Positions 7,939 through 16,596 of a DNA stretch of 64,000 nt are shown here, piece after piece. Within the stretch, counting starts at the first letter, position 1. Each line of letters opens with the position of its first letter. Both the position numbers and the translations under genes were made by a program. The notes beneath the pieces were generated by a model. It had not been told where the DNA came from. It did no database searches and saw nothing but the letters and a program-made list of their open reading frames with translations. Origin of the DNA: Clostridium sp. 'White wine YQ' (GTDB lineage Bacteria > Bacillota > Clostridia > Clostridiales > Clostridiaceae); contig NZ_JAQYUU010000001.1 in the NCBI RefSeq assembly GCF_028728205.1, positions 1,968,082 to 2,032,081 on the forward strand. The letters run 5' to 3'.

Positions 7939-9765
7939 CTACGACTTTTTCATTTTGTATACTAACGCCAAAATTTCAGCAACAGCTTGATACATATCAG
8001 CTGGAACTTCTGATTCAACATCTAATGTATCGAACATTGCTCTAGCAAGTGGCTTATTCTCTATAATTGGAATTTTATTTTCTTTAGCTATTTCTTTTAT
8101 TTTTATAGCTACATGATCCGCACCAATTGCCACTACCTTAGGAGCTTCCATTCCACCCTCTTCATATTTTAAAGCAACTGCAATATGTGTAGGGTTTGTG
8201 ATTACTACGGTTGCATCGGGAACAGCTTGCATCATTCTTCTTGAAGCTATTTCTCTTTGCTTTTGCTTTATTTTACCCTTAATTTGAGGATCTCCTTCCA
8301 TTTGCTTATATTCTTCTTTTACTTCTTGTTTTGACATCCTCATTTCCTTATTAAATATTCTAACTTGTAGAATATAATCCATTAAGGACAATACAATCAT
8401 CAATAAGGTTACTTTAGTGAATATTCCAAATACTAATGATTTTATTTCTATTCCAATTGAGGGTAAATATACACTTCCCACATTTAATATACTATTAAAG
8501 TTACTCACAACAAAGCTATAACTTAAGTATCCTACTAAAATAATTAGGATAAGATTTTTACCTAATTCTAAAAAACTTCTTTTAGAAAACATATTTTTAA
8601 ATCCTTTTAGAGGATTTAACTTACCTAGTGATGGTTTTAGAGGCTCACCAGTAATTAAAAAGCCAGTTTGCATTAATGATGCAACCACCCCTGCTACAGT
8701 AATAGGTAAAATAATTGGTAAAGCATTTATTGCAATTCTATAAAGAGCTGTTAAAATATAATTTCTTGCTGTAAGTTCTGTAAGCTGCTTATTAAAATTT
8801 TCACTTAAAAAATAAATCATATCACTTCTAAAATTATTAGCCATATACCCACTTAATAGTGATATGAGTAAAGTACATGCAAGTAGTGTTAATGATAGAT
8901 TAACATCTTTACTTCGAGCAATTTGACCTTTCCTTCTAGATTCACTTTTCTTTTTAGGGGTTGCTTCCTCAGTTTTTTCATCTGCAAAGATTAAAACCAT
9001 GGGGACAGCACCATAAATTCCTTTAAAAATATCAGGCAACATATTAAATGCACCAATAATAAATTTAACTAATGTTGGTAATGCAACCATTATTGCTAAA
9101 AATCCTACTAATATCTTTAAAGGCATTCCCAGTATCATAACATTTAACTGTGGAACTGTTCTTGATATTAAACCCATACAAAGGTCTGCTATTATAATTA
9201 TCAATACAATTGGTATTGCTATTTTTAAACCTATTACAAAATACTTACTAAAAGCTAAAAACACTTGATTTAAAGTATCTTGATAAACTATTGTTTGCCC
9301 TAGAGGTACAACGTTAAAGCTTTCAATTAATGCCCTTATTAACATATGATGTCCATCAATTAAAAAGAAAACCATTAGTGCAACCCAATGAAATATATTA
9401 CTAAGCAAAGTTGAACTACTTTGAGATGTTACATCAAACAAGTTAATCATACTAAGCCCGATATGTATATCCATCCATGCTCCTGCAAACTTTATGAATT
9501 CAAAACATAAATTCACAATAATTCCAAGCATTATCCCAGTCATTACTTCATTTACGCAATTAAAAATCAGCGCAAAATTATCATTAATCGTCTTAAGCTG
9601 ATCATAATTTATTCCAGTTACTATCATATATGATAAAATAAATGCAAAAAATACTTTAACTGCATTCGGTGTTCCTGAGGGAAAAAATATTCTACTTATA
9701 ATAAGAAAAGAACCTATTCTTAGAAAAATCAAGAAAATTGCTAAAAAATATACTGTGTTAATCAA
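7939..9765 (-). CDS. fliR/flhB: FliR-FlhB fusion protein of the flagellar export gate
   Basis: One unbroken frame joins FliR and FlhB. The N-terminal part (about residues 1-255) is a FliR with about six membrane helices. The C-terminal part (about 260-608) starts with the FlhB signature EKTEEATPKKKSESRRKGQ and contains four further helices. It also has the autocleavage motif NPTH at about residues 524-527, followed by the small cleaved domain. FlhB controls the switch from hook to filament substrates. I choose a TTG at 9765 because AGGAGG lies six bases before it and FliR normally begins there. A longer upstream frame would run into fliQ. This fusion is known in clostridia. Confidence 0.94.
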   Translation of the reverse strand: MINTVYFLAIFLIFLRIGSFLIISRIFFPSGTPNAVKVFFAFILSYMIVTGINYDQLKTINDNFALIFNCVNEVMTGIMLGIIVNLCFEFIKFAGAWMDIHIGLSMINLFDVTSQSSSTLLSNIFHWVALMVFFLIDGHHMLIRALIESFNVVPLGQTIVYQDTLNQVFLAFSKYFVIGLKIAIPIVLIIIIADLCMGLISRTVPQLNVMILGMPLKILVGFLAIMVALPTLVKFIIGAFNMLPDIFKGIYGAVPMVLIFADEKTEEATPKKKSESRRKGQIARSKDVNLSLTLLACTLLISLLSGYMANNFRSDMIYFLSENFNKQLTELTARNYILTALYRIAINALPIILPITVAGVVASLMQTGFLITGEPLKPSLGKLNPLKGFKNMFSKRSFLELGKNLILIILVGYLSYSFVVSNFNSILNVGSVYLPSIGIEIKSLVFGIFTKVTLLMIVLSLMDYILQVRIFNKEMRMSKQEVKEEYKQMEGDPQIKGKIKQKQREIASRRMMQAVPDATVVITNPTHIAVALKYEEGGMEAPKVVAIGADHVAIKIKEIAKENKIPIIENKPLARAMFDTLDVESEVPADMYQAVAEILALVYKMKKS

Positions 9766-9775
9766 GATTCTCCTC

Positions 9776-10045
9776 CTATTTTGCAACTGTTGCAATTATT
9801 TGAAATATTCTCTCCGTAAAACTAAGCAGTTGATGTAAAACCCAACTACCTAAAATTAATCCTACAGCTGCAATAGCAACTAACTTAGGAACAAAAGTCA
9901 ATGTTTGTTCCTGTATCTGTGTGGTAGCCTGAATAATACTTATTATTAATCCAACTACAAGTGCTACTACCAAAAATGGAGCAGATACCTTAAGGGCAGT
10001 AACCAATGTATCCTTTACAATTCCTAAAACCATTGTTTCACTCAT
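9776..10045 (-). CDS. fliQ: Flagellar export gate protein FliQ
   Basis: This 89-residue protein has two membrane helices (about residues 15-40 and 50-75) separated by the conserved loop QATTQIQEQTLTFVPK, which is diagnostic for FliQ. The family size is about 88-90 residues, so it is complete. It joins FliP and FliR in the core of the export gate. The start has GAGGTG upstream. The gene lies between fliP and the fliR-flhB fusion, ten bases before the TTG of that fusion. Confidence 0.95.
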   Translation of the reverse strand: MSETMVLGIVKDTLVTALKVSAPFLVVALVVGLIISIIQATTQIQEQTLTFVPKLVAIAAVGLILGSWVLHQLLSFTERIFQIIATVAK

Positions 10046-10054
10046 TTATACACC

Positions 10055-10810
10055 TCACGAGAAACTCATAATTAGAGATTTAACAACTAAATACCAGCCA
10101 TCAACCATTGCAAATAGTAGTAACTTAAATGGTAACGAAACCATTACTGGCGGTAACATAAACATACCCATGGACATAAGTACTGATGCTACAACCATAT
10201 CAATTATTAAGAACGGTAAGAAAATCAAAAATCCTATCTGGAACGCAGTCTTCAGCTCACTAATAACGAATGCAGGTACCACTACATAAAGTGGAACATT
10301 ATCCTTATCAATCTTAGTTTGATCAAGTTTTGAAGTTTCAATAAATAACTTCAAATCCTTTTGTCTAGTTTGCTTTAACATAAATTCTCTTAAAGGTTTT
10401 GAACCTGCGTCAATTGCTTGCTGTTGAGTAATCTTATTTTGCATATAAGGTTGAAGTGCATTTGCATTTAAATCTGTATACACAGGTTGCATTATGAATA
10501 ATGTTAAAAATAAGGTAAGTCCAACCATAACTTGTGATGGAATAGCCTGCTGAACGCCTAATGCATTTTTCAGAAATGAGAGCACTACTGCAATTCTTGT
10601 AAATGATGTCACCATAACTATAAATGATGGTAATAACGTCAAAATTGTTAAGAAAATAAGTAGTTTTATATCTGTTACAAAATCTGTTGGCGTAGTGCCA
10701 GGATTAACAGATACATTAAACTGAGGTTCAGCTGCTAAAACCTTATTATTAAATGTTAAAAATATTGCAAAAAAAACTAGTAAATATTTAAATACTCTTT
10801 TCTTATTCAT
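10055..10810 (-). CDS. fliP: Flagellar export gate protein FliP
   Basis: The protein has 251 residues. An N-terminal hydrophobic signal (KYLLVFFAIFLTFNNKVLAA) has a likely cleavage after LAA. Four membrane helices follow, with the family motifs FTRIAVVLSFLKNALG and GWYLVVKSLIMSF at the C-terminus. FliP is the pentameric core of the export channel. A cleavable signal is usual for this family. The start overlaps the fliO stop by eight bases, suggesting coupled synthesis. Confidence 0.96.
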   Translation of the reverse strand: MNKKRVFKYLLVFFAIFLTFNNKVLAAEPQFNVSVNPGTTPTDFVTDIKLLIFLTILTLLPSFIVMVTSFTRIAVVLSFLKNALGVQQAIPSQVMVGLTLFLTLFIMQPVYTDLNANALQPYMQNKITQQQAIDAGSKPLREFMLKQTRQKDLKLFIETSKLDQTKIDKDNVPLYVVVPAFVISELKTAFQIGFLIFLPFLIIDMVVASVLMSMGMFMLPPVMVSLPFKLLLFAMVDGWYLVVKSLIMSFS

Positions 10811-11195
10811 TGCCTCTTCCTCTATCTCTAAATTTCTTTAATTTATCCTTTAATGTATCTGAACAAGCTACTACGTACTTTTGATATGTGTCTATAAGTT
10901 CTTGCTGAGATTGTTTTTTATCTCTCATGATACTTTCTAATTCTTCTTTTGATAACTCTTTTACTACTGTAGTATTTCCTGGGGAAACAGCCATAACTAT
11001 CCCTACTTCTCCCATCTTTACAATAGTTATATAACATTCCTTACTAATTTGAATTCTTTCAATTACATTTAGATATCTACCATTAGTTAATGTGTTTGAT
11101 TTTTTATTTATATATCTCAATGTTATTATTAGTAAAAATAATATTAATGGTAATACAATAGCTAATCTAAATACTAATTCAATTGTATCAGTCAT
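10803..11195 (-). CDS. fliO: FliO (FliZ)-family flagellar export assembly protein
   Basis: This 130-residue protein has one N-terminal membrane helix (about residues 5-27). The small cytoplasmic domain contains the FliO-type core (LNVIERIQISKECYITIVKMGE) and a basic C-terminal tail. FliO helps assemble and stabilise the FliP ring. The family is short and poorly conserved, so the call relies on the one-helix-plus-beta layout and on the position directly before fliP, with which it overlaps. Confidence 0.85.
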   Translation of the reverse strand: MTDTIELVFRLAIVLPLILFLLIITLRYINKKSNTLTNGRYLNVIERIQISKECYITIVKMGEVGIVMAVSPGNTTVVKELSKEELESIMRDKKQSQQELIDTYQKYVVACSDTLKDKLKKFRDRGRGNE

Positions 11196-11207
11196 TTTAT
11201 CTCCCTT

Positions 11208-11666
11208 TTATTGAACTACAAAATCATCAAAGACAACTTCAATAATTTGTCCCTTAGTTAACTCTGCATTTATTGGTTTTAATAATTCCTTTTGAATTGC
11301 TACTTTATTAGATAATGCTTCATCTGCAGTTTTGGAATTAAAGATGTTAATTATTCTGTCTTTAATTATTGGTGTCTTAGTTGTAATTTCTTCTGCTAAT
11401 TTTGTATTGCTAACGTCATATACTAGAGTTACTTTAACTTTAACATATCTTTTGTCTTTAAGATTAATTAATTGACCTTCTTTACTTAGTTCAAAGGAAG
11501 TTGTCTCAATAGTTTTTTCAGCTGCGGATCCATGGGATTTCATGTAAAAATAAACTCCCCCAAATGTTCCAGCTCCTGCCACTGCAATAATTAAAATAAC
11601 TAATATTAAAAATTTGCCTTTTCCCTCTTTTTTCTCTTTTTTCGCTTTCTTCTCTTTCTCTGCCAT
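11208..11666 (-). CDS. fliL: Flagellar basal body-associated protein FliL
   Basis: The protein has 152 residues. A Lys/Glu-rich cytoplasmic start (AEKEKKAKKEKKEGKGK) leads into one membrane helix (about 19-42). The periplasmic domain has the conserved C-terminal FliL pattern (IKDRIINIFNSKTADE and a final beta strand VVFDDFVVQ). FliL surrounds and stabilises the MotAB stator. Its position immediately after motA and motB fits this. Because the MotB of this locus lacks the normal ion-binding aspartate, FliL's partner here may be unusual. Confidence 0.9.
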   Translation of the reverse strand: MAEKEKKAKKEKKEGKGKFLILVILIIAVAGAGTFGGVYFYMKSHGSAAEKTIETTSFELSKEGQLINLKDKRYVKVKVTLVYDVSNTKLAEEITTKTPIIKDRIINIFNSKTADEALSNKVAIQKELLKPINAELTKGQIIEVVFDDFVVQ

Positions 11667-11672
11667 AATCCC

Positions 11673-12407
11673 TTACTCTCCTTTATTAGTTGCAACTATC
11701 AAAATATTTACCCTTCTATTTTTAGCTCTGTTTTCTGGTGTTGAGTTATCTACTAAAGGTCTAAATTCGCCATATCCTGATGCTTGAAACCTTGATGGTT
11801 CAAGTTTTTTCACTTCAGTAAAATATCTAACAATATTAACAGCTCTTATAGAAGACAATTCCCAATTTGATGAAAACTTATAATTATTAATTGGTACATT
11901 ATCTGTATGTCCTTCAATAATAATCTCATTATTGATTGATGATAAAAGTGTACTCAATTTGTCTAAAACATTCTTACTATCCGGAATTAAATCGGCCTTC
12001 TCAGATTCAAAAAATATTGTATCCTTAAGCTCTATAATAATTCCTCTCTTATCACTTTTTACCTCTGTTACACTCCCAAGGTTGTTCTGTTTAATTAAAT
12101 CATTTACCTTGTTAAGCATTTGTTTATTTGTATTTACAGATGATGTATCTTCTTCTGTAGTAACTTTAGATGTGCTCCCTTTGTCACTTTCTGGAGTGCC
12201 TTGATTAGTTGATAAAATAGTAGTTCCTCCGCCATTCACAATATCTTTAAATGCTTCTGAAACTCCTTTTAATTTATTTTCACTTACTGATGAAAATGAA
12301 AATAAAAGTATAAAAAATATTAGTATTATCATTATTGTGTGTGAAAAGGTTCCTAACCATTCATCACCACTCAACTGTCCACTTCTATTTTTTCTTTTTC
12401 TAACCAT
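11673..12407 (-). CDS. motB: MotB-family stator protein lacking the ion-binding aspartate
   Basis: The protein has 244 residues. It has a basic N-terminus, one membrane helix (about 18-41), a linker with a plug-like segment (ENKLKGVSEAFKDIV), and a C-terminal OmpA-like peptidoglycan-binding domain (EGHTDN at 165-170, then NWELSSIRA and GYGEFRP). The helix normally contains a YAD or FSD sequence whose Asp carries the driving ion. Here the matching sequence is TFSHT, with His at residue 23 (codon CAC, positions 12339-12341). No other acidic residue lies in the helix. The rest is intact. Either the stator works differently or another stator drives rotation. The gene overlaps motA by eight bases. 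Confidence 0.9.
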   Translation of the reverse strand: MVRKRKNRSGQLSGDEWLGTFSHTIMIILIFFILLFSFSSVSENKLKGVSEAFKDIVNGGGTTILSTNQGTPESDKGSTSKVTTEEDTSSVNTNKQMLNKVNDLIKQNNLGSVTEVKSDKRGIIIELKDTIFFESEKADLIPDSKNVLDKLSTLLSSINNEIIIEGHTDNVPINNYKFSSNWELSSIRAVNIVRYFTEVKKLEPSRFQASGYGEFRPLVDNSTPENRAKNRRVNILIVATNKGE

Positions 12408-13212
12408 TTAGACTCTCTCCTTCTATAGAAGAACTCCATCTTAAATATTCTAATCTGTCTTTTGGTGATAAATAAGTACTTAATTTTTCTTCAATTATTC
12501 TAGGATTAACTCCTTCTTGGATTGAAAGAATCCCTTCAAGAATCATTCCTCTAAAGGAAGCTTCTTTTGAACTTTTAACTAAAAGATTTTGTGAAATTGG
12601 ATTACAGAATAAGTATGCAATTATTGCGCCATAAAATGTTGAAACTAATGCTTTTGCCATCCCAGAAGCAATTGAGCTTAATTCATTTAGTCCTGCTAAC
12701 ATCTGAATTAACCCAATAAGAGTACCTATCATTCCGAAAGCTGGTGCGTAACTTCCCCAAGCTTTAAAAATTGCAGCTCCCTTTTCTTGTCTGTTCTCCA
12801 ATTCATCAATTTCAAGTTCTAATATTTCTTTGATGGCATCAGCTTCAAACCCATCTACTACCATTTGAAGACCTTTCTTCATAAAGTCATCCTCTAGAAT
12901 AGCTATGTCGTTTTCTAACGATAATAATCCTTCTTTTCTAGCTTTTTTAGAGAAATGAGAAAACTGTATAATAATATCTACTCCTGTAAATTTCATTTCT
13001 TTTAGTGATTGGCCAAATAATTTTCCTATGTCTTTTATTTCTACTAACGAGTAATTTACGAATAATGCTGCAATTGACCCACCTACAGTTATAAATAAAG
13101 CTGGTATATTCAAAAATATCAGTAAACTATTTCCTCCTATGGCCATCCCTAAGATAAGTACAATTGCACCTAGGATAAGCCCAATGAAAGTTAGGTTATC
13201 TGATTTTTTCAT
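12400..13212 (-). CDS. motA: MotA-family stator protein
   Basis: This protein of about 270 residues has four membrane helices and a large cytoplasmic loop between helices 2 and 3 (about residues 75-150). The TM3 signature (WGSYAPAFGMIGTLIGLIQM) and TM4 (STFYGAIIAYLFCNPI) are present, including one proline in each. The usual DPxSLGP loop between them reads NELSSIAS, so it departs from the common pattern alongside the altered MotB. MotA forms the pentamer around the MotB dimer and pushes on FliG. AGGAGG lies upstream of both a TTG and the adjacent ATG. I prefer the ATG. Confidence 0.92.
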   Translation of the reverse strand: MKKSDNLTFIGLILGAIVLILGMAIGGNSLLIFLNIPALFITVGGSIAALFVNYSLVEIKDIGKLFGQSLKEMKFTGVDIIIQFSHFSKKARKEGLLSLENDIAILEDDFMKKGLQMVVDGFEADAIKEILELEIDELENRQEKGAAIFKAWGSYAPAFGMIGTLIGLIQMLAGLNELSSIASGMAKALVSTFYGAIIAYLFCNPISQNLLVKSSKEASFRGMILEGILSIQEGVNPRIIEEKLSTYLSPKDRLEYLRWSSSIEGESLNG

Positions 13213-13225
13213 CAATTAGCGCCTC

Positions 13226-13417
13226 CTAGATCTTTATGTTGAATATCTTATTCTTATATTTTATTACTTCATCAACTAATTCTTCTGTAGATTGCAACAC
13301 TATGTACTTTCTTCCATTGGTTAATGTTATTAAAGTTTCAGGAACTTCTTCTACTTTTTCAATATGATCAGCATTAAGAAGAAAATCTTTTCCATTCATA
13401 CCAGTTAACTTTATCAT
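13226..13417 (-). CDS. flbD: FlbD (SwrD)-family small flagellar protein
   Basis: This complete 63-residue family member begins IKLTGMNGKDFLLNADHIE and contains the conserved segment TLTNGRKYIVLQSTEELVDE. In Bacillus the homologue SwrD raises the power of the flagellar motor, apparently by acting on the stator. That agrees with its place here between the hook gene and motA. The start ATG has GGAGG upstream. A hairpin separates it from flgE. Confidence 0.9.
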   Translation of the reverse strand: MIKLTGMNGKDFLLNADHIEKVEEVPETLITLTNGRKYIVLQSTEELVDEVIKYKNKIFNIKI

Positions 13418-13434
13418 AATTCCTCCAATTTATA

Positions 13435-13465
13435 TTAGTGAGCTTCTCAAAGAGAAGCTCCCTAA
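13435..13465 (-). other. Intercistronic hairpin between flgE and flbD
   Basis: A perfect 9-bp inverted repeat with a three-base loop (13440-13460), with partly paired flanks, lies between the flgE stop and flbD. It has no following T tract, so it is unlikely to terminate transcription. It may stabilise the 3' end of the flgE mRNA or mark a processing site that separates highly expressed hook mRNA from motA/motB. Confidence 0.5.
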
Positions 13466-13476
13466 TAGTCTAATTT

Positions 13477-16110
13477 TTATCTTTTTAGGTTAATTATATC
13501 TTGTAGAACTTCATCACCAGTAGTAATCATCTTTCCACTAGCTTGGAATGCTCTATTTGTAACAATCATGTTAGTAAATTGTTCTGCTAAGTCAACATTT
13601 GACATTTCAAGCATCCCTTGTACAGTATCTCCAAAACCTTGTGAGTTATCCTCACCCTTTGTTTCCAATCCACTCTTTATTGTTGCTTCTCCAGAGTTTG
13701 CTGATTGTGCATATAGGTTCTTACCTAATTTACTTAAACCTTCTGGGTTTTTAAATCCGGCAATTGCTAATTGACCAAGTGCTGAAACAGAACCATCTTC
13801 AAGTACTGCTTTAATTACGCCAGTTTTATCTATTGTATAAGACTTAACTTTTAAAGTTTCATTAGTTCCTGGAACCTTAACACTTTCTGGAATTCTTAAA
13901 GTTTTAAGCTTTTCATCATATGCTTTAAGATCTTTTGTTCCATCAACATATTCTATTGTTCCATCTGTATCAATACTTTGTACTGGAGTACCTCCACTTG
14001 TTCTCTGAGTTTCTCCTTGTACTAATCCTGGCACTCCTGAAACAGTAATTCCTTGAGAAATACTCTTTCCTGCTAGTGCCTTTTTAACAGCATTTTGTAT
14101 TGTTGCTACGTCAGTTGCTCCAACTGTTTGGAAATCACCATTAATTGTGATTGTCTTAGCTTTTTCATCAACATCAGCACTTGTTTTAGTTCCTGCAGTT
14201 ACAGTTCCCATTCTAACTGTGTATCCATTTAAAGAACCTCCTGGAACTGGTGCGAATGTCATACCATCCAAGGTTACAGTTCCTGGTGCTTTTAAATCAG
14301 ATCCACCATCAATTATATCTGATTGATATGAAAGTGATGTTAAGTTTCCTGTTACAGAAGCTAAATTAGGTGCAACTGGTGCTGGTGTAAGTTTTGAATT
14401 TAATTGATTTGCAAGATCAGTAGCTGTTACAGTCCCTTGTAAGAAAGGTCCATCAACTGTTATTGTGTTTGTTACTGTATCAACTGTAACATTAGTTACA
14501 GTGGCATTTAAATCACCTGCTTTAATAGTATATCCATTAAAAGTTGAACCTTTTGGTAAAGTTACTTTTAAGCCAAGGAAATCTACAGTTGTAGGTGCTG
14601 TAAATTCTTTACCTGCATTGTCAACTGTTACAGTAGTTGTTGAATTTGCTGCGCCTGTAAAGCTTCCTCCTACAGTAGTAGTTAATACAGTTGGATCTAT
14701 TCCACTTTGTTTCAACTTATTATTTAAATCAGTTTGAAGTTGTGCTGCACTATATGGAGTTCCTGAATTTACACCAGCTCCAGCTAAGTCTCCAACTATA
14801 GTAATAGTGTTTTGACTTCTATCAACTGTTACACTTGGAGCTTTTGTTTTATCATCAGCAACTGTTATTTTAAATCCATTTAAAGCTGAACTTTTTCCTG
14901 TAAAAGTAATGCCATATCCTGCTGCTGTTACTGCAGTAGGAGCACTTCCATTATTACCTGCACTATCAAAGGTATCTTTAAGTTGTGATAATCCACTTGT
15001 TACTGAACCAGTATAATCAGTAGAAAGCTTATTGAAACCACCAACTGAATCAAGTTTAGTATTTACTGCGTTTATAATATCTAATGCAGTTACTGTTCCA
15101 TTTGAAAAGTCTCCATTAATTGTAATTACTTTTCCAGTAATATCTGCTGTTGTAGATGGATCTGATACATTTCCTAATTTAAGAGAATATCCATTTAGCT
15201 TAGATCCTGGTTCAAATTTAAAGTTAACACCTAAGAAATTAAGTGAACTTGGAGCTGAATCATCTGATCCACCAAGAATTTGGTCACTACCTAAGTTAGC
15301 GTATCTTGGTATATTTCCTTTTACATTAATTCTTTGTGATATACCTGCTGCTGATATACCTTTATTAAGAGCTGATTCCACTTGATCTGCATTTAATGTT
15401 GAATTTGTAGAAAAATCTCCACTTAAAATTATTTTTTTACCTACTTTGTCTACTGTAGCTGAAGTTACAGTTCCTGGTCCAACTTCACCTAATGCTATGC
15501 TGTAACCATTAAGTTGTGAGCCTGGTCCAAAGGAGAAATTAAGATCTCCAATTGATTCTTCCGCTGGTGATAATCCAGATGCATCTACTCCATTATCATC
15601 GTTTGTTAGAGAGTAACCCATTACTCTATATCCATCAGCTGTAAGAAGATTACCTTCTTCATCAAGTACAAATGCCCCATCTCTTGAGTACATAAGTTGT
15701 GAACCTGATGTTGCAAGTGATTGCTCAGTTATATTGTGTGCACCAGCTCTTTGGCTTACTTGTAAAGTCTTATCTCCAAATACTGTAGGTCCGCTACTAA
15801 CCATGAAGAATCCATCACCGTCTATAGCAACATCTAAAGCTCTTCCTGTAGGTTGCATCATACCATTAGTCATAATAGTATCTATACTTGCAAGTTGAAC
15901 ACCTAACCCTACTTGTTGAGCATTAACTCCACCTTGGTTATTGTTTGGTGACATTGAAGATTTAACTGTTTGATATAAAGTGTCTTGGAATGTAGCTCTT
16001 GAAGCTTTGAAAGCTGTTGTTCCAACGTTTGATATATTATTACCTATAACATCTAATTTAGTTTGGTTAGCTTTCATACCAGCTATACCTGAATACATTG
16101 ATCTTAACAT
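13477..16110 (-). CDS. flgE: Flagellar hook protein FlgE, enlarged by five internal repeats
   Basis: This is an 877-residue hook protein, about twice the usual 400-450. The N-terminus (LDVIGNNISNVGTTAFK, residues about 19-35), the FlgE core (VAIDGDGFFMV; YSRDGAFVLD) and the C-terminus (SNVDLAEQFTNMIVTNRAFQ) are standard. Between about residues 190 and 700 there are five modules of about 100 residues. Each carries a version of PGSxLNGYxxxLG, then KxIxIxGDF, then a helix like AVNTKL. The repeats centre near residues 200, 305, 411, 526 and 627. They should lie on the outer surface of the hook. The start has a GGAGG site. It follows flgD and the TIGR02530 gene in the usual order. Confidence 0.95.
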   Translation of the reverse strand: MLRSMYSGIAGMKANQTKLDVIGNNISNVGTTAFKASRATFQDTLYQTVKSSMSPNNNQGGVNAQQVGLGVQLASIDTIMTNGMMQPTGRALDVAIDGDGFFMVSSGPTVFGDKTLQVSQRAGAHNITEQSLATSGSQLMYSRDGAFVLDEEGNLLTADGYRVMGYSLTNDDNGVDASGLSPAEESIGDLNFSFGPGSQLNGYSIALGEVGPGTVTSATVDKVGKKIILSGDFSTNSTLNADQVESALNKGISAAGISQRINVKGNIPRYANLGSDQILGGSDDSAPSSLNFLGVNFKFEPGSKLNGYSLKLGNVSDPSTTADITGKVITINGDFSNGTVTALDIINAVNTKLDSVGGFNKLSTDYTGSVTSGLSQLKDTFDSAGNNGSAPTAVTAAGYGITFTGKSSALNGFKITVADDKTKAPSVTVDRSQNTITIVGDLAGAGVNSGTPYSAAQLQTDLNNKLKQSGIDPTVLTTTVGGSFTGAANSTTTVTVDNAGKEFTAPTTVDFLGLKVTLPKGSTFNGYTIKAGDLNATVTNVTVDTVTNTITVDGPFLQGTVTATDLANQLNSKLTPAPVAPNLASVTGNLTSLSYQSDIIDGGSDLKAPGTVTLDGMTFAPVPGGSLNGYTVRMGTVTAGTKTSADVDEKAKTITINGDFQTVGATDVATIQNAVKKALAGKSISQGITVSGVPGLVQGETQRTSGGTPVQSIDTDGTIEYVDGTKDLKAYDEKLKTLRIPESVKVPGTNETLKVKSYTIDKTGVIKAVLEDGSVSALGQLAIAGFKNPEGLSKLGKNLYAQSANSGEATIKSGLETKGEDNSQGFGDTVQGMLEMSNVDLAEQFTNMIVTNRAFQASGKMITTGDEVLQDIINLKR

Positions 16111-16185
16111 TTTTTGACCTCCATAAATTCATTTTTTTCCCGCTTCTGTCATTCCGCAGGCTTAGGCTTCCTAATAAGGTCCAGC
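16111..16185 (-). other. Structured spacer ahead of flgE
   Basis: The spacer between the TIGR02530 gene and flgE holds two small possible stems on the minus strand (TTAGG/CCTAA around AAG, and CCTGC/GCGGG) and then the GGAGG ribosome binding site. There is no T tract. It may tune hook translation, but nothing in it is decisive. Confidence 0.3.
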
Positions 16186-16587
16186 CTATAATATTACTAC
16201 ACTATCGATATTGGTAAACACATTTTCCTGTGCTCTTGTTTTATCAACTGCTGTTATTATGGTATTGTTTTGAACTGAAGCGATTATAGCTACGTCTTTA
16301 TATAACATTAAGGTATTTTTTGAACCTTTTTCTCTAGCTTTTCCTAACCCCTTCTCAAGTTCCTTATAGTCTGTTTGTGTGAAATTAATTTCACTTAACC
16401 TCTCAGCTGCATGATTTGAGAGAGTAAAACCTTCCTTGTTTCCTAAAGTACTATTCTTAATTTCATTTTTAAGTATTTCTTTAAAACTACTATTTGTACT
16501 ACTTGTCTCACTGCTTCTTGTAATTTCCTTAGGCTCCGGAAAATTTCCTATAGGATAAGCGTGTCCATTTATTATTCTGTAACTCAT
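16186..16587 (-). CDS. Flagellar operon protein of the TIGR02530 family
   Basis: This 133-residue soluble protein is found between flgD and flgE in many Firmicutes. The N-terminal half is Ser/Thr/Asn-rich and probably disordered. The conserved half contains FTLSNHAAERLSEINFT, then a GLGKAREKGSKNTLMLYKD segment, and ends with VFTNIDSVVIL. Its molecular role is not established. Its constant position beside the hook and hook-cap genes suggests it helps hook assembly or export. It follows flgD by nine bases. Confidence 0.82.
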   Translation of the reverse strand: MSYRIINGHAYPIGNFPEPKEITRSSETSSTNSSFKEILKNEIKNSTLGNKEGFTLSNHAAERLSEINFTQTDYKELEKGLGKAREKGSKNTLMLYKDVAIIASVQNNTIITAVDKTRAQENVFTNIDSVVIL

Positions 16588-16596
16588 CTTATTTTA

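Noticed and set aside
13477..16110. CRISPR-like repeats in the flgE region
   Set aside because: The repetition is at protein level in modules of about 300 bases within one open frame, without short identical repeats and unique spacers.
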